Shown here piece after piece: positions 23,873 to 30,291 of a stretch of 43,685 nt of DNA. The stretch is from NCBI GenBank assembly GCA_934650095.1, contig CAKUFT010000013.1, positions 1 to 43,685 of the forward strand. Direction: 5' to 3'. Within the stretch, counting starts at the first letter, position 1; every line of letters starts with the position of its first letter. A program made the translations under genes and the position numbers. Under the pieces are notes generated by a model. It worked only from the letters and a program-made list of their open reading frames with translations. It was not told where the DNA came from and made no database searches. The stretch is from an uncultured Collinsella sp. Its GTDB lineage: Bacteria; Actinomycetota; Coriobacteriia; Coriobacteriales; Coriobacteriaceae.

Positions 23873-25006
23873 ATGCAGCATTCGAATCATCGCGTCGAAG
23901 CGCTCATCGCGTCGAAGCCGGCTCGTATCATCACGAGCGCCGCACTCGCTGTCGCACTGACTGCCACGCCGATGCTCTCCCCCGTTGCGGCGTATGCCGC
24001 CTCGCAGGCAACGCAGGATCAGCTTTCCGCCGCACAGCAAAAAATTGAAGCCGCCACGAGCGCCTACAACGATGCCCGCACCAAACTCGACGACCTGCAA
24101 AAGCAAATCGACTCCAATGAGGCGAGCATCGAGGAAATCGAGGCTAAGCTTCCCGAGCAGCAGGCCAAGGCAAGCTCCGCCATGCGCGATCTGTACAAGT
24201 ACCAGAAGGGCACCAATCCCATCGTGAGCTTCCTGGTCAACGCGCAGAGCCTGGGTGAGTTCATCACCACCTGCAAATACACCAACCAGATCACGAGCTC
24301 GAGCGTCGACGAGATCGAAGAGCTCAACAACATGCAAACCGAACTCGAGCAGAACAAGGCCGAACTCCAGCAGGCCAAGTCCCAGCTTGAGGCAGAGCAG
24401 AAAAACGCCGAAGATGCGCTGGCACAGGCCCAGCAGCTCCGCAGCGAGGCGCAGGCAAAAGCCGAGCAGGAAAATGCCGCCGAGCTTGCCAAGCTTGAGG
24501 CCGACAAGGCCGCTGCCGCCGAGAAGCTCTCGGGCGAGGGCGTAAGCGGCAGCAATTCCAGCAGCCAGGCCACCAACACCAACACCACCATCGATACCAC
24601 GGTGAACAACGCTAATACCGGTAACTCCGATTACGATACGTTCATCAACGAGTGGACGAGCCGCATCGACAATTATCTTGCCGGCTCCCCCATGGCAGGC
24701 CAGGGCTACAACTTTGCCGTCGCCGCTTGGAATACCGGCGTCGACCCCCGTTGGTCCCCCGCCATCGCCTGCATCGAGAGCACCAAGGGCACTTATTGCG
24801 CCAATTCCTACAACGCCTGGGGCTGGAGTGCCCGTGGCGGCGGTTGGCGTAGCTTCGGCAGCTGGAGCGAGGGCATCTCTGCTCATGTTGCCTACCTAGG
24901 CACCAACTACGGCTCCACCCTTACCCCGGCAGCGGCCAAAAAGTACTGCCCGCCCACGTGGCAGGACTGGTACAACAAGGTCGCCGCTCAGATGAACCGC
25001 ATCTAG
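23873..25006 (+). CDS. Secreted coiled-coil protein with lysozyme-like C-terminal domain
   Basis: 377 residues from an ATG with AGAGGGA upstream. A signal peptide (about 1-42, ending AAYAAS) is followed by a long charged coiled coil (about 45-225) like those of PcsB/CwlO wall hydrolase regulators. A Ser/Asn/Thr-rich linker follows (about 228-255). The C-terminal domain of about 120 residues has GYNFAVAAWNTGVDPRWSPAI and CIESTKG, whose Glu is a candidate catalytic residue, and FGSWSEGISAH. This suggests a peptidoglycan glycan-strand hydrolase acting outside the cell, possibly at division. The fold assignment is by eye. Confidence 0.78.
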   Translation: MQHSNHRVEALIASKPARIITSAALAVALTATPMLSPVAAYAASQATQDQLSAAQQKIEAATSAYNDARTKLDDLQKQIDSNEASIEEIEAKLPEQQAKASSAMRDLYKYQKGTNPIVSFLVNAQSLGEFITTCKYTNQITSSSVDEIEELNNMQTELEQNKAELQQAKSQLEAEQKNAEDALAQAQQLRSEAQAKAEQENAAELAKLEADKAAAAEKLSGEGVSGSNSSSQATNTNTTIDTTVNNANTGNSDYDTFINEWTSRIDNYLAGSPMAGQGYNFAVAAWNTGVDPRWSPAIACIESTKGTYCANSYNAWGWSARGGGWRSFGSWSEGISAHVAYLGTNYGSTLTPAAAKKYCPPTWQDWYNKVAAQMNRI

Positions 25007-25017
25007 GTGCAACTTTT

Positions 25018-25042
25018 AAGGGCCCCAAACGGGGCCCTTTTC
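25018..25042 (+). terminator. Intrinsic terminator of the wall-protein gene
   Basis: aagggcccc-aaa-cggggccctt hairpin followed by TTTCTTTT, 12 bp past the stop codon. On the minus strand it could also stop the convergent kinase gene. Confidence 0.92.
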
Positions 25043-25044
25043 TT

Positions 25045-26433
25045 TTAGGCCGCAGAGGTGTCGACAACGCCCGTTACGTTGACGACTGCGACAATGACGC
25101 TAATGATTAAGAGCAAAACACCCAGTGCCTTGAGCCAGAGCTTCGCGAGCTTCTTGCCGCGGTAGCAGTCGAGTGCCGGGAATCGCCGGCGAAGACGGCG
25201 CTTATCAAGCATCGCAAAATGAATGAGCACCATAAGGCCATCCACAAAGAAGAAGTACTCGATCGCAAGAAACCACGTCGGGTAGCTTTGGTTAGCACCC
25301 GTGGGGTGAAAGACGGCAAAGTGACTTCCGGCAACAAAAACGAGGAACGACAGGCAGACAAGCACGTTCCAGATGCGCCCCAGAAGCTCCGGGATACGTG
25401 AGAGTAGGCTTTGGCGGACGGGTGCTGGCGGCAAGTTGTTCAAAGGTGCCTGAACGGGAGGCTGCGGTGACGGCGAGGCGGGCGTAGCGACCGGCGCTGC
25501 CGCAGGCGGCATTGTACGAGCCGTCAAAGGCGCAGGACGGCACAGCTCGTATGCCGCATGCGCAGCATGACCCAAGGCCCCCGCGCTTGCAAAACGCTTG
25601 GCCGGGTCAAGTGCCATCGCCATGCAGATGACGTCTGCAAACGGGACAGGAATGTCACGCATCTCGCATTGTTCACGCATATCCCGGCCCGGTTTGGGAT
25701 CGGTCCCGGACAGGCAAAAGAACAGCAGGGCACCAAGCGCATACACGTCGCTGCGCACGCTCGTCTGTCCAAACCCGTACTGCTCGGGCGGCGCATAGGG
25801 GCGCGTACCAAACTTGACGGTATCGGCGTCTGCCCCATCGCGCCACAAGCGAGCAATTCCCAGATCGATAATCACCAGCGACGAAAACGTCATGCCGGCT
25901 TCGGGCGTATAGCTCACGCCCGACACGATAATGTTCGAAGGTTTGAGGTCACGATGGATGACCGGCGCCACCAGCTCCCCCGCCACCGCAAAGCCGGCGT
26001 GGAGCTCGTCCACCGCGTCGCAAAGGGCGCCGAAGAGCTCACACGCATAATCGGGCGTCGCGCCCAAGCGCCCCACCAAGGCCTCGAGCGTCTCGCCTTC
26101 AACATACTCCATCACCACATCGAGCTCGTCGCCCGCGCGACGACAGTCAACGATCCGGGGCAGATGTTCAAAACGCCGTCCCGCCCGCTGGGCGGCGAAC
26201 AGGCGCTCGTACGCCCCGCCGATCTGGGCCGAGGCATCGATGCGTTTGCGGACGAAGGGGCCAAGCGACCCGCCGCCCGTACCCTCAAAATACACAACCT
26301 CGGTTGTTTCGACCGACGAGCGTTTAAGCACGCGATCAACGCGATAGCTGTCATCGCGGTCGAGCGACGCCAGGTGCTCGGCAAGCGCGGCAGTCAGCTC
26401 GTCGTCGGAATATGTGGGGTTCTGAGTATCCAT
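25045..26433 (-). CDS. Membrane-anchored serine/threonine protein kinase
   Basis: 462 residues from the ATG of MDTQNPTYSDDE; ATGs 9 and 12 nt upstream are possible, and none has a strong ribosome-binding site. The kinase domain (about 30-300) has the ATP-binding Lys63 (FVRKRID), catalytic HRDLKPSN (160-167), DLG in place of DFG (190-192) and APPEQYG in place of the APE motif. Pro/Ala-rich linker, then three C-terminal membrane helices (about 350-460). The kinase faces the cytoplasm and has no extracellular sensor domain. An HTH gene lies just upstream. Confidence 0.92.
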   Translation of the reverse strand: MDTQNPTYSDDELTAALAEHLASLDRDDSYRVDRVLKRSSVETTEVVYFEGTGGGSLGPFVRKRIDASAQIGGAYERLFAAQRAGRRFEHLPRIVDCRRAGDELDVVMEYVEGETLEALVGRLGATPDYACELFGALCDAVDELHAGFAVAGELVAPVIHRDLKPSNIIVSGVSYTPEAGMTFSSLVIIDLGIARLWRDGADADTVKFGTRPYAPPEQYGFGQTSVRSDVYALGALLFFCLSGTDPKPGRDMREQCEMRDIPVPFADVICMAMALDPAKRFASAGALGHAAHAAYELCRPAPLTARTMPPAAAPVATPASPSPQPPVQAPLNNLPPAPVRQSLLSRIPELLGRIWNVLVCLSFLVFVAGSHFAVFHPTGANQSYPTWFLAIEYFFFVDGLMVLIHFAMLDKRRLRRRFPALDCYRGKKLAKLWLKALGVLLLIISVIVAVVNVTGVVDTSAA

Positions 26434-26446
26434 AGCGTCCATCATA

Positions 26447-26505
26447 GCGCAGGGCGCAGACACCTCACGGCATCCGCGCCCTGCGCGTTTAGGGCTTTCC
26501 TAAAC
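26447..26505 (-). promoter_or_regulatory. Two hairpins abutting the kinase start
   Basis: Perfect 11-bp stem gcgcagggcgc (26447-26457) with gcgccctgcgc (26476-26486), and gtttagg/cctaaac (26487-26493, 26499-26505). The first ends within a base or two of the upstream candidate ATG codons, which would therefore lack a free ribosome-binding site. It may limit kinase translation or end the HTH transcript; no U-tract is present. Confidence 0.4.
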
Positions 26506-26528
26506 GGTTCCAAGCTTGGCACCACCGG

Positions 26529-26951
26529 CTAGCTGACCGTCTCCTCACCAAAGCGATATAGCTCCTCGTTAACCTTTTGCAGGCTGCAGCCGCGATCAAT
26601 GCAAAAGATGATGATGGCGTCGCGCCGGTCCTTACAGTTGAGAACGCTGGCTCCGGCGGCCGTCAGTGCGCGGTTGGTCTCCTTCATCGACAGCGCCATC
26701 GCAAAGGCAATTTGCAGCACTTTATTGCGACTCGGATGGCGTGCGCCGGTAAAGATCTGATAGCCGAACGTTTCGTTGAGGTCGGCCATACGCACCACGC
26801 GCGATCGCTCCAGGCCCTTTTCCTGTAAAAGCTGCTTCAGATACTCCGAAAGCGACGGGGCGGCAAAGTCATGTTCCCTAATATAGCCATCGATACTGGG
26901 CGCATCGAGTAGCTCGTTGAGCAGCTCTTCGGTCAGCTTTTTATCGGGCAT
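26529..26951 (-). CDS. Cro/CI-like helix-turn-helix protein
   Basis: 140 residues. The central part (about 33-100: LSEYLKQLLQEKGLERSRVV, then MADLNETFGYQIFTGARHPS, then LQIAFAMALS) reads as a Cro/CI-type helix-turn-helix with the recognition helix near FGYQIFTG. The C-terminal 40 residues are unassigned. It precedes the kinase gene on the same strand, 95 bp away. It could be a kinase substrate or a regulator of the cluster; both are guesses. Confidence 0.72.
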   Translation of the reverse strand: MPDKKLTEELLNELLDAPSIDGYIREHDFAAPSLSEYLKQLLQEKGLERSRVVRMADLNETFGYQIFTGARHPSRNKVLQIAFAMALSMKETNRALTAAGASVLNCKDRRDAIIIFCIDRGCSLQKVNEELYRFGEETVS

Positions 26952-26990
26952 ATGGCCTCACCTCCCCCGCGATTCACCGGCAGCGACATG

Positions 26991-27533
26991 CTAGGCCAGC
27001 ACCCAGCTTGCAGTGGCAGACTTATCGAACATGTTGGCAAAATACAGAGCCTTCTTGATGTCGCCGTCAAAGTAGATGTTACCCGCAACGGAACCGCCGG
27101 CGGCAAGGGTGCCCGACTGCAGCTCTTCGGAACCCTCGCTATAGTAGCCCTGATTCTGCTGAGCGCCGTTGGCGTCCTCGCCCTTCCAGTCGTAGACATT
27201 GTAGTCCGCGCCCTCATCGCCGTTATTGGTATAAGTGACGTGGATGCCCGTCATGGTCGAGCCGTCATAATTGGTAAGACCCGTCTGAACGGAGTCTACG
27301 ACAATGGAAAGACCGGCGTTGGTAGTCACGGTCGTGCCGACGGCCAGATCGGTCGTCGTCTGCTCTTCCTTCTTGGGCTCTTCCTTCTTATCACTATCGC
27401 CGGCGTCCTCGGTGACAGTCGCCTTATCGCTGCCACAGCCCACGAGGAGGCCAGCAGTCCCCAGGGCGACAGTTGCGAACGCGCCAAGCGCAGCGCGACG
27501 GCTCAGCAGCATTTCGGTCTCGAGCTTTTTCAT
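26991..27533 (-). CDS. Lipoprotein with a DUF4352-like domain
   Basis: 180 residues. The signal sequence has SRRAALGAF, close to a twin-arginine pattern, and a lipobox LLVGC with lipidated Cys33. A Lys/Glu/Thr linker (about 38-62) precedes a beta-rich domain (about 63-178) with GIHVTYTNNGDEGADYNVYD, which resembles DUF4352-type immunoglobulin-like lipoproteins. It would sit on the outer face of the membrane. Its only plausible ribosome-binding site (GGAAGG) is inside a 14-bp hairpin. It is followed 39 bp later by the HTH gene. Confidence 0.82.
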   Translation of the reverse strand: MKKLETEMLLSRRAALGAFATVALGTAGLLVGCGSDKATVTEDAGDSDKKEEPKKEEQTTTDLAVGTTVTTNAGLSIVVDSVQTGLTNYDGSTMTGIHVTYTNNGDEGADYNVYDWKGEDANGAQQNQGYYSEGSEELQSGTLAAGGSVAGNIYFDGDIKKALYFANMFDKSATASWVLA

Positions 27534-27538
27534 GATGC

Positions 27539-27592
27539 ATCCTTCCTACGATCCGGCTACCGTGCCGGCACACAGCACATCGTAGGAAGGAT
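27539..27592 (-). promoter_or_regulatory. Hairpin enclosing the ribosome-binding site of the lipoprotein gene
   Basis: A perfect 14-bp inverted repeat, atccttcctacgat (27539-27552) with atcgtaggaaggat (27579-27592), and an inner ccggc/gccgg stem in the loop. On the minus-strand transcript the 3' arm contains GGAAGGA, the ribosome-binding site, ending five bases before the ATG. Folding would hide it. A small attagct/agctaat hairpin lies just upstream (27606-27622). Confidence 0.7.
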
Positions 27593-27675
27593 TGAGTTCG
27601 AATTCATTAGCTGGGAGCTAATGCTGCGATAAACGGTCGCGCAAGCGCGCCTTCCGCGGCAGCCCGCGGGAAACA

Positions 27676-27999
27676 CTACCCCACCGCAACGGGCTCTCCG
27701 GTAAAGGCACTAATCATTAGCAGAACAAAGAACGCCAGATAGCTAATGCTCAATAGATAGGCGATGACCAAAAAGACAACCCATCCCACATTGGTTTTGC
27801 CGTCGGCGCGGCGTTGTTCGCGACAACGATAGAGCCAGATCGTAACGCCAATGGCAGCGATAAGTAGCACGAGTGCCACCGCAGCCAGCCCAGCAAGCGC
27901 AAACATCACGCCTATGCTCACAGCAATAACCGGGAGTAGTAGCAAACCACACCCGCAACCACCCGGACTATATACGGCAGATTGCCGACGTCGCCTCAT
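27676..27999 (-). CDS. Small membrane protein of unknown function
   Basis: 107 residues from the ATG of MRRRRQSAV, chosen for the GGAG five bases before it; a GTG two codons upstream would overlap that site. A basic N terminus and a GGCGCG turn are followed by three hydrophobic segments (about 18-35, 38-58, 73-100), with CREQRRADGK between the second and third. Family not recognised. It is first in the leftward run that continues with the lipoprotein, HTH and kinase genes. Confidence 0.7.
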   Translation of the reverse strand: MRRRRQSAVYSPGGCGCGLLLLPVIAVSIGVMFALAGLAAVALVLLIAAIGVTIWLYRCREQRRADGKTNVGWVVFLVIAYLLSISYLAFFVLLMISAFTGEPVAVG

Positions 28000-28028
28000 C
28001 GCCACTCCATTCTCAGCGTCTTGGGGCT

Positions 28029-28370
28029 CTACAATGCGATGGCCTGCTGGACAGGAACAATCTTGTCGAGCTCAGGTTTAATCCGCCTTTTCTCGGCCTC
28101 AAGGTCAAACGCCACCTGAGCGCGCAGCCAATAACCATCCGTCAGGCCAAAATAACGGCAAAGACGGAGGTCGGTGTCGGCCGTCACGCGACGTTTTCCC
28201 AAGACAATCTGCCCGATACGCTGAGCCGGAATCCCGGTCTCTTTCGCAAGGCGATATTGAGAAATGCCCATGGGAACAAGAAACTCCTCTTTGAGAAGCT
28301 CACCAGGAGTCACCGGCGACAACAAATCGGCCGAAGTCTCATCACTTGTGATAATCGACGATTTCGACAT
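28029..28370 (-). CDS. higA: HigA-type antitoxin
   Basis: 113 residues from the ATG of MSKSSIITSDE, with AGGAGAT upstream; a longer frame exists but would overlap more of the toxin gene. The HigA/VapI family block is clear: PVTPGELLKEEFLVPMGISQ, then YRLAKETGIPAQRIGQIVLG, KRRVTADTDLRLCRYFGL. This helix-turn-helix protein binds the toxin and represses the operon. Its start lies 29 nt inside the toxin gene, the toxin-first order typical of higBA. Confidence 0.92.
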   Translation of the reverse strand: MSKSSIITSDETSADLLSPVTPGELLKEEFLVPMGISQYRLAKETGIPAQRIGQIVLGKRRVTADTDLRLCRYFGLTDGYWLRAQVAFDLEAEKRRIKPELDKIVPVQQAIAL

Positions 28371-28623
28371 TCCAAGCCATCTCCTGTCTCCTCTCAAAAC
28401 AGACCCGATAGCGCTCGTTAACACGGATGCTATATTGACCGGCACGATCGCCCTTCAAAGCTTCCAGGCGGTTGCCCGGTGGAACGCGAAGATCATCAAG
28501 CGAAGCACAAACCTGCAGTTGGCGAATCTTCCTCAACGCAACACGCTCAAAGGGCACAAACCTCCTGACCCGCACACCCATGGCAAAGCGTTCGGTATCC
28601 TCATCTTTATACGATGCAATCAT
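28342..28623 (-). CDS. higB: HigB-type toxin (RelE superfamily)
   Basis: 93 residues, the usual length. Family features are MIASYKDEDTERF, RLEALKGDRAGQYSIRVNER and the C-terminal YRVCFERR...VEIVDYHK. HigB cleaves mRNA in association with the ribosome and is neutralised by HigA. The gene ends 29 nt inside higA, so translation is coupled. Confidence 0.92.
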   Translation of the reverse strand: MIASYKDEDTERFAMGVRVRRFVPFERVALRKIRQLQVCASLDDLRVPPGNRLEALKGDRAGQYSIRVNERYRVCFERRQEMAWNVEIVDYHK

Positions 28624-28634
28624 AGTATCGCCTT

Positions 28635-28680
28635 ACGTTAGTAACGTCAAACGTTTCTACAGACTTACATCTCTATTATA
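28635..28680 (-). promoter_or_regulatory. higBA promoter and candidate HigA operator
   Basis: On the minus strand a TATAAT -10 box lies at 28675-28680 with a poor -35. Between it and higB lies the perfect 13-bp palindrome acgtta-g-taacgt (28635-28647), a good position for autorepression by HigA. Confidence 0.6.
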
Positions 28681-28725
28681 TCGTACGCTTGTTCGTGTTT
28701 TCTAGAACAAATAGTCCTTCACGCC

Positions 28726-29913
28726 TTAGTCAAGCAAAAGCAATCGTTTGTAGACATCGAGGCCTTTGAGCAGGATTTTCTCGTCAAAGAGCATGGTATC
28801 GGTATGCAGGGCGCTGGTGGCATAGGCGGGACAGCCCTCGGCGTCACTCGGATTGTCTTGACCCTCCGGCACGCCCGTGCCCAGCAAGAAGAACACACCC
28901 GGCAGATGGCGCTGATAGAAGGCAAAGTCCTCGGCAATGAGCAGCGGTTCATCCACCAGCTGCAGCTCGGGCAGAGCAGGCGCAATGCAGGCAAACAGCT
29001 CAGGGTCGTTATCGACCGGCGGATAGCCCTCGGCAAAGTCGATATCGTACGTGCAGCCCGTCGCGGCGCACGCCTCATCGAGCACGCGGCGCACGCCCTC
29101 TCGCGCACGGTCGAACATATCATCCGTAAACACACGCAGGCTACCGGCCACATGGGCCTCCCCCGCCACGGCGTTGCAGACAGTACCGGCCTGCAGCAGG
29201 CCAAATTTACCGATGCAGGGCTCATCGGCACCCAGCTCGTCCATCAGTTCGCGCTCGGCAACCAATAACTTAGCAGCCGCCAGCGCTGCATCGTGCGACT
29301 CCTCGACCGGCACACCATAGGTCTTGGCGATATGAATACTCGTCCCGTGAATGTGCACATGTGTCTCGCTCGAGCGCGCCAGCAGCGGACCGGAGCAGCT
29401 CGCCAGCGTACCGGCAGGCAGATCGGGCCACACGTGGAAGCCAAAGATGCGATCGGCCCCGTAGCGCTCGAACACGCCGCTCTCGCATACCGTCTTAGCG
29501 CCACCGGTCGTCTCCTCGGCCGGCTGAAACACAAAGAGCACGTTACGTTTGATGACGCCCGGCTGCTCACGAATCGTACGGTCGACATACGTCGCGGCGG
29601 CAAGTGCCATAGCCATGTGCCCATCGTGCCCGCAAGCGTGCATCTTGCCGGGGTGAGACGAGGCAAAGGCCGCTCCCGTTGCCTCCGCGATGGGCAGGGC
29701 GTCCATATCGGCGCGAATCGCCGTGGCATTCGTAGCGCCCACACCGGCATCGAAGAAGGCGCAGACGCAGCTCGGGCAGGGATAGGTCACCTCGCAGGCA
29801 AGCGGAGCGAGCACGCCCTCGATATAGGCGATAGTTTGCTCAAGATCGAAGTCGAGCTCCGGAATGCGATGCAGGTCGCGACGATAACGACGGAGTTCTT
29901 GGAGCTCGATCAT
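28726..29913 (-). CDS. M20D-family amidohydrolase, candidate N-acetyl-diaminopimelate deacetylase
   Basis: 395 residues from the ATG of MIELQELRR, with AAAGGAA upstream. Metal and catalytic motifs of M20D enzymes are present: AIRADMDALPI, HACGHDGHMAMAL, FQPAEETTGGA and the later GTGVPEG. The family covers hippurate, IAA-amino acid and N-acetyl-L-diaminopimelate (YkuR/DapL-type) deacylases. Its position divergent from the lysA-dapA-dapB-dapH operon, whose DapH makes an N-acetyl intermediate, makes the diaminopimelate role attractive. It is not inside that operon, so general amidohydrolase activity remains possible. Confidence 0.85.
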   Translation of the reverse strand: MIELQELRRYRRDLHRIPELDFDLEQTIAYIEGVLAPLACEVTYPCPSCVCAFFDAGVGATNATAIRADMDALPIAEATGAAFASSHPGKMHACGHDGHMAMALAAATYVDRTIREQPGVIKRNVLFVFQPAEETTGGAKTVCESGVFERYGADRIFGFHVWPDLPAGTLASCSGPLLARSSETHVHIHGTSIHIAKTYGVPVEESHDAALAAAKLLVAERELMDELGADEPCIGKFGLLQAGTVCNAVAGEAHVAGSLRVFTDDMFDRAREGVRRVLDEACAATGCTYDIDFAEGYPPVDNDPELFACIAPALPELQLVDEPLLIAEDFAFYQRHLPGVFFLLGTGVPEGQDNPSDAEGCPAYATSALHTDTMLFDEKILLKGLDVYKRLLLLD

Positions 29914-30024
29914 AAAGGTTCCTTTCATGGGTGCACGTCGGTTGCTATCTATTGTGCCGCAAGATTGCCGCACCCTTATTTCCAGCATATCCCTGCATTT
30001 TTTAAACGTTATATACGAATACTC

Positions 30025-30053
30025 TTGTTTGGTAAAGTGCAACGTGGTAGGGT
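30025..30053 (+). promoter_or_regulatory. Candidate promoter of the lysine operon
   Basis: TTGTTT (30025-30030), 17-bp spacer, TAGGGT (30048-30053). It would start transcription near 30060, just at the 5' end of the riboswitch. Confidence 0.5.
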
Positions 30054-30059
30054 CTTTAC

Positions 30060-30198
30060 ACTTGATAGAGGCGCGGGCACGAAGAGCCGCGGGCGAGTCG
30101 GCAGACTTTGACCCCGTGGGGAGGCGAAACCCGCCGAACTGGGTTTTTCGGGCACGAACAGCCTGGTGGGCCTGTGGGAAACACCCACAGGACTGTCT
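30060..30198 (+). ncRNA. Lysine riboswitch (L box)
   Basis: The leader closely follows the L-box aptamer: GATAGAGGCGCG (30064-30075), an internal ACTTTGA, GGGGAGGC (30117-30124), GCCGAA (30133-30138), and a closing CTGTC (30193-30197) that pairs with GATAG as helix P1. Order, spacing and these conserved blocks match the B. subtilis lysC leader as I remember it. It lies about 90 bp upstream of lysA-dapA and should lower expression of the operon when lysine binds. Confidence 0.9.
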
Positions 30199-30213
30199 GC
30201 AGCAATGCGGGAG

Positions 30214-30278
30214 CGCTATCCGGACATTGGGTCCACGCTGCGTGGATTTGGTGCGCCGATGGCGCCGTCTGGATAGCG
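30214..30278 (+). promoter_or_regulatory. Riboswitch expression platform before lysA
   Basis: A 12-bp stem cgctatccggac (30214-30225) with gtctggatagcg (30267-30278) closes two small hairpins (tccacg/cgtgga and gcgcc/ggcgc). The 3' arm runs into GCGAGG just before the lysA start. There is no U-tract, so control of translation is more likely than termination. Confidence 0.6.
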
Positions 30279-30291
30279 AGGTTTACGGGAC

